DNA of 64,000 nt from Natronincola peptidivorans (GCF_900111615.1 NZ_FOHU01000014.1:16207-80206), one strand, 5' to 3'; positions 25,461-33,654 are shown, numbered from the stretch's first letter. Notes: generated from the sequence alone by a model not told the origin. Numbers and translations: made by a program.

Positions 25461-26609
25461 TTAACCAGCTCCTTTATACCTCTGTTCAATTCTTTCATAA
25501 TTCTTGGTCATCCACTTAGCTTTACTCCATTCAGTTTCAAGTGGTTCCATGCCTAAGGCTCTAAGACTATCATCTACAGAATAAGCACCTATTCTGGTTA
25601 GTATATCTAATGCATTAGCTATATCCTTAATATCTACTGCTTTAATCCTGGAAGTGTCTAGCTTGACATAGGTCCTCTCTAAATATAACTTTTTGCCATA
25701 TAGCTTCCTGTTAATTTCATCAGTCAATAATTCAGCTATAGGGTTTACACAAAAGGTTAAAAAATTGTTTACTGCCTTATCTGTATCAGACACATTCCCT
25801 TTTAATAACTGCGGGGGCACCTGTAAAGCTATGGCTACAAAGTCAAATATGTCATCTATAAAAGCTCTTATATCCTTTCCATCAGCTCCACTTTTTTTCC
25901 CTATATTGCTTTCTAATTCATCATACTTCATGTTGTTGGTTAACGGTAAAACAGCTCCACCCTCAGCTTCAAAAAATCTTTTGAATTTAGATGTTAGCAG
26001 CTCATTTAGATCTTTTTGTGCTTTATCGGTTTGAGGATAACTTGTGGGTATTTCTAAAGTTCCTCTTCTAGCATTATTCTTTTTATAATTAGCACTGCTA
26101 ACTATAATTAATTTTGAGTAAGATGCATATAATCCATCTATTACTGTTCTAATTTTCTCATCGTGTAGCTCAAAATGAAATACTTGTGATTCTTTATAAG
26201 TATCTTTTAGTTTGTAGTCTTCTATGACTATGTTTTTATAGATGTTTTCTTTAAAAGCAAATTTCACAGGATCAAAGCTGTCTGCTACATAAAATTTTTC
26301 ATCCTGTTGTATCACTAAGCATTCATTGTGATATACAAGTTTATGGATTACATCTCTCCAGAACTTACTAGAGGATTTATTTTGATTAGGCTCCACATTA
26401 AATAAGTAGTAGTTCTCACCCTTTTTCTCTTTTCCTTTTTCATAAGTAAGAAATTCACTTCTTGCAACTGCATTAGCTATTAAATTTACACATGCTTGGA
26501 CAGCTAATTCTTTATAAAATATTTCTCCAGCAAGTTCCCCGCAATAAGCATCTAACTTTAACGTACCATCATCTTTGAATAATCCTAAAAACCAATCCCA
26601 TACTGCCAT
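25461..26609 (-). CDS. phage portal protein
   Basis: A 382-residue HK97-type portal, the dodecameric ring at one capsid vertex through which DNA is packaged. Segments include AVQACVNLIANAVARSEFL near residue 36, WRDVIHKLVYHNECLVIQ and FVAIALQVPPQLLKGNVSD, all typical. The ATG has AGGAGGTG. It lies between the terminase and protease genes as in HK97. Confidence 0.92.
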   Translation of the reverse strand: MAVWDWFLGLFKDDGTLKLDAYCGELAGEIFYKELAVQACVNLIANAVARSEFLTYEKGKEKKGENYYLFNVEPNQNKSSSKFWRDVIHKLVYHNECLVIQQDEKFYVADSFDPVKFAFKENIYKNIVIEDYKLKDTYKESQVFHFELHDEKIRTVIDGLYASYSKLIIVSSANYKKNNARRGTLEIPTSYPQTDKAQKDLNELLTSKFKRFFEAEGGAVLPLTNNMKYDELESNIGKKSGADGKDIRAFIDDIFDFVAIALQVPPQLLKGNVSDTDKAVNNFLTFCVNPIAELLTDEINRKLYGKKLYLERTYVKLDTSRIKAVDIKDIANALDILTRIGAYSVDDSLRALGMEPLETEWSKAKWMTKNYERIEQRYKGAG

Positions 26610-26627
26610 TAATTCACCTCCTAGTAT

Positions 26628-28271
26628 TTAAAATGTAATAACGTCATAGGAAGTAAATTCTCCCACTTCAACAAGTTCCTCATCTTTGCTCATAGCATGT
26701 AGAAAACAGAAAAACCCATCAGTTTTTCTTTTGATAGGCTCTATCTTGTGGTATGATTTATTTCCTTTGCTATCTGTTTGAACATAACAGTTGTTTACAT
26801 ACCATCTCATTAATTTGTCATCCCCAAATATTAATAACCCACCGGCAAACAATTGAGTTATTAGAGGATGTAATTTGTTATGTGTTATATAACCACTGGG
26901 TATTCCATGAAATTCTATTCCCTCAGCTTCAAAGGCTTCTTTTAATCCTGCGTATCTATATCTATCAGCAACAACCATTTTTATTACATAGGAGATAGCT
27001 TGTTCTTTAAACCAATCAACTATTAATTTAGGAGGTATAATCGGCTCTCCACGTACTATAGTTGCCAACCCTAAGTCTACAGCTTCTTTTATATCAATAT
27101 TAAACTTGGTAAATTTAATGCTTTTCTCATGTATAAATGTGTGCTGCTTAAATATCCTTTTACCATCTTTTTTAAAGAGTAATCCAACAGAGCAGAAATC
27201 TTTTAAATCAGCGTAATCTACTGCTCCTATACATTCTTGTCCTATTAAATCTGGTATAGGTTGATTTGTTGCTTTTATTTCTACCCATTCTGCAACAGCT
27301 TTAGCTTCATTTTGCGTGGGTAAATTCATCCTTTTGGTTAAAAAAGCTACTTTCAACTCTGAACTTTGATGCATATCATTGTATTCTTTCATGACAGTTC
27401 TTTTTAATGTCCTATTATGATTAATTCTAGGAATAGATTTCTCCCATAGTTCTGGATCCTCTACTTCTTTTTCATTATCCATTTTAAATATAAAAGGGAA
27501 AAATCCATTGTGTGGATCTTCCCCCAGTAATACTCTTTTAGCTTTCTCTTTTAAATCATCTAGCACAGATTCCCTTACTTCACCATCAGTAGTTATCGAA
27601 AACCTTCTTGGATTTTCAACTTTCCCTAATCCTCCAATATGAACCTTTATATTATCGTAATTTTCATATTGGTGAACTTCATCAAATATTACTGCTCCTG
27701 GTCTACCTCCATCTTTAGTTTTCGCATTAGATGTACAATATCTTAGTGTTGAATTAGTTTTCTTATAAGTTATTTCTTCTTTAGTTCTGTAAAATAATTT
27801 TTGTAGTTTAGGAATATCCTCTATTACCTGATAGACTTCTTCAAAACTTGTTTTTGCTTGTTTTTCAGATGTTGCTACTATATCAATATCATAATTTTTT
27901 ATGTTATGTTTATCACTTTGCAGGTAAAAGGATGTACAAGAGATCAATCCATTTTTTCCACCACCTCTACCCATATACACAAAGAAATCATCAAATACTA
28001 TGTCGCCAGTATCTTTGTAAAATACTCCAGCTACAAAAGAAAAAAAGAATTTCTGAAAGTCTTCTAGTTTGAAAGGAAAATACTTTTCTACAACCTCTAC
28101 TGCTTCATAAATTTTATCTTTATCTATTACTACATTTTTATCTTTTAAAACTTTTTTAACAAATTTCATTAATAACTTTTGTTCTTTACAGCTATGAACT
28201 TTTTTCTTCTCTACTGCATCGATCCAAGTATCTATAAATTCATGATATTTATAATTCCTCATCTTCCTCAA
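26628..28271 (-). CDS. terminase large subunit
   Basis: A 547-residue packaging ATPase-nuclease of the Terminase_1 type. The Walker A region reads VYMGRGGGKNGLISC and the Walker B reads AVIFDEVHQYEN. A C-terminal nuclease part starts near GAVDYADLKDFCSVGLLF with later VVADRYRYAGLKEAF. It cuts concatemers and pumps DNA into heads. The start overlaps the small subunit gene by 23 bases. An ATG nine bases downstream (28262) is an equally likely start. Confidence 0.95.
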   Translation of the reverse strand: MRKMRNYKYHEFIDTWIDAVEKKKVHSCKEQKLLMKFVKKVLKDKNVVIDKDKIYEAVEVVEKYFPFKLEDFQKFFFSFVAGVFYKDTGDIVFDDFFVYMGRGGGKNGLISCTSFYLQSDKHNIKNYDIDIVATSEKQAKTSFEEVYQVIEDIPKLQKLFYRTKEEITYKKTNSTLRYCTSNAKTKDGGRPGAVIFDEVHQYENYDNIKVHIGGLGKVENPRRFSITTDGEVRESVLDDLKEKAKRVLLGEDPHNGFFPFIFKMDNEKEVEDPELWEKSIPRINHNRTLKRTVMKEYNDMHQSSELKVAFLTKRMNLPTQNEAKAVAEWVEIKATNQPIPDLIGQECIGAVDYADLKDFCSVGLLFKKDGKRIFKQHTFIHEKSIKFTKFNIDIKEAVDLGLATIVRGEPIIPPKLIVDWFKEQAISYVIKMVVADRYRYAGLKEAFEAEGIEFHGIPSGYITHNKLHPLITQLFAGGLLIFGDDKLMRWYVNNCYVQTDSKGNKSYHKIEPIKRKTDGFFCFLHAMSKDEELVEVGEFTSYDVITF

Positions 28272-28575
28272 CTACTTTCAAATCAGATGCTCTTATGCCT
28301 AAGTCATGAAGGATAGTCAGCATTTGCTTATTTACTTTTAGCAGCTCTGATATGCTTTCGTTTTTCTTATACCCTCCTTGGCTGTCGCCATTGGACCACT
28401 TAATAGATACTCCTCTAAATTCTATATCTTGAATTAATTTGTTTTTTATATCCCACAGAGATAGGTAATCCTTAACTAGGTCCTTGTAGTGAGCATGCTT
28501 ATCTATTTTTTTCTCTTTCATTTGTTTGTTTATAGCTCGTTCAATTTTTTTTCTTAATTTTTCTAATTCTGTCAA
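28249..28575 (-). CDS. terminase small subunit, P27 family
   Basis: A 108-residue P27-type small terminase. It has the helical DNA-binding layout (LEKLRKKIERAINKQMKEKK, YKDLVKDYLSLWDIKNKLI) and a central GDSQGGYKKNESISELLKVN linker before the C-terminal helix. It recognises the packaging site. The TTG start has GGTGGTGAG. It directly follows a gene-free gap that may be cos. Confidence 0.85.
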   Translation of the reverse strand: MTELEKLRKKIERAINKQMKEKKIDKHAHYKDLVKDYLSLWDIKNKLIQDIEFRGVSIKWSNGDSQGGYKKNESISELLKVNKQMLTILHDLGIRASDLKVVEEDEEL

Positions 28576-28687
28576 CTCACCACCACCCCCCTATATGCGA
28601 GAAATTTTAAAAAATTTCCAGAACCATGTATGGCATCCGGTCCTGGGCTTTTTGAGGTAAATCGATTTTATTGACCCGGGGGTATGC
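28576..28687. other. candidate cos / packaging site
   Basis: The only gene-free stretch between HNH and terminase. It carries an 8-bp inverted repeat GAAATTTT-aa-AAAATTTC (28601-28618) and G/C-rich clusters unusual here, including GGTCCTGGGC and GACCCGGGGGT near 28639-28682. HK97-type phages with an HNH protein next to the small terminase usually have their cohesive-end site in this gap. No cut position can be read directly. Confidence 0.5.
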
Positions 28688-29002
28688 CTATTCCCAACGT
28701 TCTTCATTGCTAAATTTCTTTTTAGGTTCAATCTTTTTTAATTTTTCAGGATGCTCTTCATTATGACATGCATTGCATAAGCTTATTAAGTTGCTATCTG
28801 TTAATGCAAGCTCTGGATGCGACTTTAGATGCTTAATATGATGAACGCATTCAGCTAATGAAAACAATCCTTTCTTTTTACATTTCTGACATTCATTGTT
28901 ATCCCTTAAGAGTATTTCTGCTCTTTTCTTTATCCATTCTATACTTTTGTAAAATTTTCTTACATTACCCTCTATGATTGCTTTTAGCAATTCTTTTTTC
29001 AT
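28688..29002 (-). CDS. HNH endonuclease (packaging-associated)
   Basis: A 104-residue HNH nuclease. The core is visible: CQKCKKKGLFSLAECVHHIK with the HH pair, and later LISLCNACHNEEHPEK. Two CxxC pairs bind zinc. In HK97-like phages such proteins act with the terminase in cos cleavage. It lies directly upstream of the candidate cos and the terminase genes. The ATG has GGAGTAAAACAT. Confidence 0.9.
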   Translation of the reverse strand: MKKELLKAIIEGNVRKFYKSIEWIKKRAEILLRDNNECQKCKKKGLFSLAECVHHIKHLKSHPELALTDSNLISLCNACHNEEHPEKLKKIEPKKKFSNEERWE

Positions 29003-29053
29003 ATGTTTTACTCCAAAAGAAAAAGAGCCTATTGGCTCTGTTAAGTATCAATA

Positions 29054-29725
29054 CTAGATTTTTTTTGCTGTCTTTTTTTCCTTTTTCATTGCTTCTTTCA
29101 TCTTGTCATAGTGATCAGTATTTGATTGTATATTTTGTATGCTATAAATATCCTTTATTTCTCGTAATAATCCTATCAATTCTTTTCTTTCTTCTTCTTG
29201 AATTTTAACAGCATCTGATGCACTATCTATATTTACTTCATACATTTTTAATACAACTGCTGTAAATCTAATAAATTCTACAATAATAGTTAAAAAAGAA
29301 GTTGTATATATAAATATAAAAAACTCCAATGGGATTGCATCAAAAAACATTGTTATAATGAAAAAAACAAATGATGCTACCAATGAGTTCTTTGAATAAG
29401 TGATAAAATTAGCACTGAGATTTTCTTCAGAAATTCTAATGATAGCTTGGGAATAGCTAGACCCAAATACAGACATAATTGTAACATTAAAACCTATTAA
29501 CACCACTGAAATAGTACTTAACATTTCTAGCCTTGTTTGAGTAAATATTATTTCTGATAAAAACTTATGCACACCAATATAGAACAGCTCGACAGATCCG
29601 ATCTGGAATGAAAAAAACTTTATAATAACTGCTACTAAAATAAAACCTAAAGGAATAAATCGCAAACCTTTTTCAATTATCAAATTATGAACTTTACTAA
29701 TTGAGTTAGGCTTTTGATTTTCCAT
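29054..29725 (-). CDS. four-helix membrane protein of the accessory block
   Basis: A 223-residue membrane protein with four predicted helices (about residues 23-41, 67-90, 111-128 and 133-158) and a charged C-terminal cytosolic helix (EEERKELIGLLREIKDIYS, MKKEKKTAKKI). I do not recognise the family. It starts nine bases after the 338-residue gene and so is co-transcribed. The pairing of a four-helix membrane protein with a larger soluble partner resembles the architecture of some anti-phage systems, for example Kiwa, but I claim no homology. Confidence 0.65.
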   Translation of the reverse strand: MENQKPNSISKVHNLIIEKGLRFIPLGFILVAVIIKFFSFQIGSVELFYIGVHKFLSEIIFTQTRLEMLSTISVVLIGFNVTIMSVFGSSYSQAIIRISEENLSANFITYSKNSLVASFVFFIITMFFDAIPLEFFIFIYTTSFLTIIVEFIRFTAVVLKMYEVNIDSASDAVKIQEEERKELIGLLREIKDIYSIQNIQSNTDHYDKMKEAMKKEKKTAKKI

Positions 29726-29733
29726 TTTATCAC

Positions 29734-30750
29734 CTATTCCCTTTCTGGCGGAATTCTATTTGCCTCCCTTGGCTCACTAACTAACCTTGGAAAATCACTA
29801 GTTACCATATCAGCTATAAATTCCCTATAGCTTTGGGATAATGTTCCTTCATATCCTTGGTATAATCCAACAACTGTATTACCTATGTATTCTGAAGCTG
29901 GATTATTATTATCATCATTTTCTAATATTTTATCTTTAAATTGTTTACCTATATCTTTTAAATCTATTGTATCTAATTTTCTTGTATTTGTATCCCTATA
30001 TTTCACTTTAACACTATCTATATAATCATTGTCTAAATTTAGTATATTTATTAATTGCTTAATTGTTTCAAGATTCATAGTTGCTTCTCTACCTTGTCCA
30101 ACATTAAATTCTAATTTTAAATTTTTTGCATCAATGCTAGTATTAGCAGTTCCAAATCTATCGAGTACATCTAATATTAACTGATGTCCTGGATTATTAA
30201 TACGCACCCCTTGATCGATAATATTCTGATTATACCTATCAAGTTTCAATTTTATTTCTAGATAACGGATTTGCATTGTTCTCTCTATATCCTCTTGGCC
30301 TCTTCTCGATATAATAGGTATAAGTTTTATTTCCCACTCCGATCCTTCTATTCTATGAATAAAAGAGGTGAAGTATTCTTCAATATTCTTTGACTTTAAT
30401 CCTTGCATATTATAGTCTAATACTGCAGTTCTATATCGTTGATCATAAACCATCGTAACAAGCTCTACAATATCAATGTTATTCTGAATAGCTCTTAAAT
30501 CAGAAGTACCCACACTGCCTAAAAAAGGTTTATAGTTTCTCCTAAATTTACCAAAAGGTATAATTCTTTTTTCTCTATGAGAATCATTAAAGTGCAAAGG
30601 AAACATTGCTGCAATATTTTCTCCAATCCTTCTTACTCTATGGTCCCAAGGAAACATTGCTACTTCATCGATAAATCTTAAAAATTCCAAATCAGTTTTT
30701 TGATTATCCTTAAATATTGCAACATTATAAAAGTTTATTGTTTTACTCAA
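29734..30750 (-). CDS. unknown 338-residue protein of the accessory block
   Basis: A soluble protein I do not recognise with certainty. The N-terminal part looks beta-like (KTINFYNVAIFKDNQKTDLE), followed by MFPLHFNDSHREKRIIPFGK and helices around LIDAKNLKLEF (TSIDAKNLKLEFNVGQG). The longest open frame starts at 30855, but GAAAGGGGTGATTGC precedes a TTG at 30750, and the extra 35 codons contain a repeated regulatory element. I therefore use 30750. It lies between the DUF4145-like gene and the membrane protein gene in one minus-strand run. Confidence 0.65.
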   Translation of the reverse strand: MSKTINFYNVAIFKDNQKTDLEFLRFIDEVAMFPWDHRVRRIGENIAAMFPLHFNDSHREKRIIPFGKFRRNYKPFLGSVGTSDLRAIQNNIDIVELVTMVYDQRYRTAVLDYNMQGLKSKNIEEYFTSFIHRIEGSEWEIKLIPIISRRGQEDIERTMQIRYLEIKLKLDRYNQNIIDQGVRINNPGHQLILDVLDRFGTANTSIDAKNLKLEFNVGQGREATMNLETIKQLINILNLDNDYIDSVKVKYRDTNTRKLDTIDLKDIGKQFKDKILENDDNNNPASEYIGNTVVGLYQGYEGTLSQSYREFIADMVTSDFPRLVSEPREANRIPPERE

Positions 30751-30795
30751 AGCAATCACCCCTTTCACCCACAAATTCGTCAAAAGGTTTATTAA

Positions 30796-30827
30796 TCCTC
30801 TATCTTTCGATAGCAAATTTCGACATA
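30796..30827 (-). promoter_or_regulatory. 32-bp element, copy A
   Basis: A 32-bp element matching copy B (31622-31653) at 31 of 32 positions, ending 46 bases upstream of the 338-residue gene's start. On the minus strand it begins TATGTCGAAATTTGCTATC and contains TGTCGAA, identical to a Spo0A box, followed by a CTATC-GAAA-GATAG mini-hairpin with a GNRA-type loop. It may be an operator or an mRNA element. Confidence 0.65.
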
Positions 30828-30861
30828 AAGGGTATGTTGACTCTAAGTTATTCAATATCTA

Positions 30862-31575
30862 TTATTTTTTAGGCATGCTTTCCAAGTATTTTTTAGTTAT
30901 TACATCATTTTCGATCCAATTAAGCGTGACTTTCATAAGATTCTTCAAATCATTAATATCTTTATCTACCCATAATTTTGAATAATGCGTCTCATCGTTC
31001 CCAATCCAAGCAGCTCTATTAGCAAGTTCCTTGATCCTAACATCCTCAATATATTCTCTTATGCAATGACTTAATAATTTTTTAGGATCTTTAATATCAC
31101 TTTCTCTATCAGGATTTTTATAAATTGCATAGTCTTTAACTAAGTACTCTAAAGCTTTCCTGTATCCAGGCCCACATATTTGATTTAGATTCAACATCTC
31201 AGCTATATGAGCTTCATTATATATCTCAGAAAATTTTTTTGATATATTATCAATTATATCATTGAAATCAATTGTTCGATGCTTACTTGGTGCAGATTTA
31301 TACAGCTCATATCCTATAATGCTTCCTATCGGATACGATTCTTTTCTATAATAAGCTATAAATAATTCCCTGCATTTTAAGCTAGTACATATAAATGCTA
31401 CCTGCAATATATTATAGGTGTAATATTTATTCTCTCCATATTCATAAACTGACACAATTTTTGGTTGAATACTATTATGGCACATGGGACATTCTTCAGG
31501 AAGTTTATTAATTTTATATTTCTTAATAAACATTTCTATATCATTGTACTCATAATATGGACCTATTCTCTGCAT
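30862..31575 (-). CDS. DUF4145-like zinc-ribbon protein
   Basis: A 237-residue protein with an N-terminal zinc ribbon (EECPMCHNSIQP and FICTSLKCRELF) and a helical domain starting EAHIAEMLNLNQICGPGYRK followed by ALEYLVKDYAIYK, the pattern of DUF4145. This domain is found alone and fused to type I restriction enzymes. It is first in a run of three genes; the stop lies before copy A of the 32-bp element. The ATG follows ATAGGAGGTATAAGC, with copy B 46 bases upstream. Confidence 0.75.
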   Translation of the reverse strand: MQRIGPYYEYNDIEMFIKKYKINKLPEECPMCHNSIQPKIVSVYEYGENKYYTYNILQVAFICTSLKCRELFIAYYRKESYPIGSIIGYELYKSAPSKHRTIDFNDIIDNISKKFSEIYNEAHIAEMLNLNQICGPGYRKALEYLVKDYAIYKNPDRESDIKDPKKLLSHCIREYIEDVRIKELANRAAWIGNDETHYSKLWVDKDINDLKNLMKVTLNWIENDVITKKYLESMPKK

Positions 31576-31621
31576 GCTTATACCTCCTATCTAAGTCATC
31601 ATTCTACATAGAAAAAAGATT

Positions 31622-31653
31622 TCCTCTATCTTTTGATAGCAAATTTCGACATA
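31622..31653 (-). promoter_or_regulatory. 32-bp element, copy B
   Basis: The second copy of the element, with one difference from copy A (tttt for tttc in the loop). It ends 47 bases before the DUF4145-like gene, the same distance as copy A to its gene. It also holds the -35 region of a possible plus-strand promoter for the small peptide gene. Confidence 0.65.
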
Positions 31654-31661
31654 TATATCAT
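31633..31661 (+). promoter_or_regulatory. promoter for the 29-residue peptide
   Basis: TTGATA (31633-31638) and TATCAT (31656-31661) with a 17-base spacer form a good sigma-A promoter on the plus strand. The -35 box lies inside copy B of the 32-bp element. Confidence 0.5.
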
Positions 31662-31727
31662 AATTAATATGTATACTTTTTAGAGATACTTTAAAATATT
31701 TATAACCCATACTTTGGAGGTCATCAT

Positions 31728-31817
31728 ATGAGAGAAAAGTGTCGTTGGAGAAAAGTTCATTTTGAATTTTTAATTCTTATTTTAGTCATTCGAATAATAA
31801 TTGAATTAGAAAACTAA
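31728..31817 (+). CDS. 29-residue membrane peptide, divergent from the accessory block
   Basis: A 29-codon gene with a strong ribosome site (GGAGGTCATCAT then ATG). The peptide has a basic start (MREKCRWRKVHF), one hydrophobic segment (FLILILVIRIIIEL) and an acidic end. This is the layout of small membrane toxins and phage membrane effectors. Hairpins follow the gene. It is plus-strand among minus-strand genes and divergent from the DUF4145 gene. Function unknown. Confidence 0.6.
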   Translation: MREKCRWRKVHFEFLILILVIRIIIELEN

Positions 31818-31836
31818 GGGCTAATCTCCAGCCCCA
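31818..31836 (+). terminator. hairpin after the small peptide gene
   Basis: Arms GGGCT and AGCCC around a seven-base loop follow the peptide stop codon directly. CACTTT follows, so the T tract is weak. Confidence 0.4.
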
Positions 31837-31852
31837 CTTTAAATAATAAATA

Positions 31853-31886
31853 AAAAAAGTAGTTGAATTATTTCAGCTACTTTTTT
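31853..31886. terminator. bidirectional terminator
   Basis: Fifteen-base arms (31853-31867 and 31872-31886) pair with one G-U type mismatch around a four-base loop, with A and T runs on the two sides. It ends the minus-strand gene at 31885 and any plus-strand transcript from the peptide gene. Confidence 0.75.
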
Positions 31887-32109
31887 ATCTCTCCCGCCTT
31901 TTCTGTTTGATTTTCCCTTTCTTTTTCTCATAAGAATTGTGTGTCATACAGTCTTTTACACCTTCAAACTTTTCCTCTATGTAGATATCTATGTCTTCAC
32001 AGTTATCCCTCTCTGGGCAATCTGTACATAAAATCTCAGATGCACAAACTATCTTTCTGTTATCAAATTTTACTTTAGTTTTATGCTTTTCTATGATGAC
32101 CACCTCCAA
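31885..32109 (-). CDS. small Cys-rich phage protein
   Basis: A protein of up to 74 residues with CASEILCTDCPERDNC, a probable zinc-binding cluster, and a basic end (KKKGKIKQKRRER). The TTG start overlaps its own GGAGGTGG sequence, so the real start may be a few codons later. It is the last gene of the middle region before the accessory block, and its function is not known. Confidence 0.55.
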   Translation of the reverse strand: MEVVIIEKHKTKVKFDNRKIVCASEILCTDCPERDNCEDIDIYIEEKFEGVKDCMTHNSYEKKKGKIKQKRRER

Positions 32110-32120
32110 AAGGGTATAAG

Positions 32121-32154
32121 AAAAAGGCAGCCAGAATCCTAACCGCCTTTTTTA
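32121..32154 (-). terminator. terminator after the sigma-like regulator
   Basis: Arms aaaaaggc (32121-32128) and gccttttt (32145-32152) with a 16-base loop. On the minus strand GCCTTTTTC follows. Confidence 0.6.
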
Positions 32155-32197
32155 TAATTATCTACTAATATCATATTACCACTAAATACTATCGCAT

Positions 32198-32605
32198 TTA
32201 CTCGCATCTTTTTCTAGCTAATAATTTTAAAGCATCTGAATGTATTTTATGTATATGCTGCCAGCTATAATTCATATCCACGGCTATCTGCTCCCAGCTT
32301 TTGCAATCTATATACCTTAACCTAATTAGATACCGCTCCCTCTCTGGTAATATCTCTATAGCCTCTTCTATTTTCCTTAATATCTCATAAGACTTTTCTA
32401 GTTGCTTATTTATTCTTTGTTGTACCTCTATTATCTTCATTACAACATTTGATATTTTATCAGAATTATTATTAGTACTTTTAGGTTCATCAGTGATGTA
32501 AGTTGTTATTTTTGTAGCCTTTGTCTCTAATTCTAACAATTTATCTTCTAGCTTTTGGATATTACGCTGTAGCCAATAATATTCTTGTAAGTCCTTCTTA
32601 GTCAT
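32198..32605 (-). CDS. sigma-70 region 4-like late regulator (ArpU/DUF1492-like)
   Basis: A 135-residue protein with a long coiled coil (IQKLEDKLLELETKATKI) followed by a sigma region 4-like HTH: LPERERYLIRLRYIDCKSWE then QIAVDMNYSWQHIHKIHSDA. Proteins of this layout at the end of the early region activate late transcription in Firmicute phages. I chose the ATG at 32605 after AAAGGGGG. A terminator follows, and late gene expression would start beyond it. Confidence 0.8.
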   Translation of the reverse strand: MTKKDLQEYYWLQRNIQKLEDKLLELETKATKITTYITDEPKSTNNNSDKISNVVMKIIEVQQRINKQLEKSYEILRKIEEAIEILPERERYLIRLRYIDCKSWEQIAVDMNYSWQHIHKIHSDALKLLARKRCE

Positions 32606-32630
32606 ATATTTTTCCCCCTTTGTGCCTTCC

Positions 32631-32861
32631 CTAACCAATGCATAATTCTTTTATATTATATTCCTCTACTGCATAGCCTCTATTTCTTGTTTCTACGAAA
32701 CACCTTGCTCCTAAATTTGTATAGAAATTAACTTTTAACCCCGTTTTTCTAACCCTTATATTTTTTATGCACCTGCTGCAGTAGGATCTATTCCCTATGA
32801 CGATTAATTCTGTAATGCTTTTGGAAGATCTTTTACAGCATGAGCACTTTAGTATACTCAT
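32631..32861 (-). CDS. small zinc-finger-like phage protein
   Basis: A 76-residue protein with CSCCKRSSKS and SYCSRCIKNIRV, which together could bind one zinc ion. The ATG follows GAGGAGGATCAAG. It overlaps the longest frame of the next gene by eight bases. It has no known function. Confidence 0.6.
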   Translation of the reverse strand: MSILKCSCCKRSSKSITELIVIGNRSYCSRCIKNIRVRKTGLKVNFYTNLGARCFVETRNRGYAVEEYNIKELCIG

Positions 32862-32877
32862 CTTGATCCTCCTCTAC

Positions 32878-33654
32878 CTAATTTATCATCATTTTCAATT
32901 CTTCCAATTCTTGAATAATAGCTCCTAATGTCTCTCTACAAATTAACGCATTCTGAAAACCTTCTTCTATGATGACACCATTTTTCTTAATCTCATAATG
33001 TGTCCCTGTAAGCTTCCCCACTAACACCTTCTTTAGAGCTAAAACTGTTGTTCTTTCTTTGTTTAATTCTTTAGTATTTTGACCTGTTTTTTCTCTATCC
33101 TCTTGAACCTCTTCCTTTTTGATTTCCTCTTGTTTTTTTCTATATTTTTCAATATAGCTTTGAGCTGTACCCCAAGTTATTCCAGTTTTTTTCTTTATTT
33201 TTCCAGCTGTATATTCTGTAGACGTAGCTAGCTCTTTAGCTTTGTCATAATCTCTATCATTCTTTTTTATTCCCATTTTCTTACTACCTCCCTTTAAAAT
33301 TAACTTTATATGGCCATTTGCAAGCTTGTATTTTTCAATGCTTATGCGATAACTCTTATCTTTTGCTCGCATTGTTATGTACTCCTGGCATTCCTGGACA
33401 ATGATGCACTCTTTTGTCTTTTTTCCTTCTATCAACTCATATTCTTCTCCTATTTTATATTGCTGCTCTTTTCCATTTAACCATTGCATGCATTCTGTAA
33501 TACTTCTAAATTTCTTGGTTCTTATATCACCTCTGCTGGTGTCTATTCCCACATATATATCCTTTGCTCCATCAAAGGAATAAAATTTTCCTAATGGTTG
33601 TCTATCCTCTATAATTATTAAAGCTTCACTTAGTTTTAATTCTTTTATTTCCAC
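32878..33654 (-). CDS. two-part phage protein with HTH-like C-terminal half
   Basis: A 258-residue frame. The N-terminal half (about 1-125) is beta-rich (GKFYSFDGAKDIYVGIDTSR). The C-terminal half has an HTH-like stretch (DYDKAKELATSTEYTAGKIK, KKTGITWGTAQSYIEKYRKK) and a charged coiled segment. An internal ATG at 33276 follows AAAGGGAGGTAGTAAGAAA, an excellent ribosome site, so a 132-residue protein may also be made alone. The GTG start at 33654 has AAGGGGG. Regulation or replication are possible roles. Confidence 0.6.
   Translation of the reverse strand: MEIKELKLSEALIIIEDRQPLGKFYSFDGAKDIYVGIDTSRGDIRTKKFRSITECMQWLNGKEQQYKIGEEYELIEGKKTKECIIVQECQEYITMRAKDKSYRISIEKYKLANGHIKLILKGGSKKMGIKKNDRDYDKAKELATSTEYTAGKIKKKTGITWGTAQSYIEKYRKKQEEIKKEEVQEDREKTGQNTKELNKERTTVLALKKVLVGKLTGTHYEIKKNGVIIEEGFQNALICRETLGAIIQELEELKMMIN

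Noticed and set aside
29054..30750. A Kiwa system (KwaA-KwaB)
   Set aside because: The layout is similar (four-helix membrane protein plus larger partner), but I could not match the sequences to either family, so only the analogy is kept.
29734..30855. The longer 373-residue form of the accessory-block protein
   Set aside because: The extra 35 codons include the 32-bp regulatory element, and the good ribosome site precedes the TTG at 30750.
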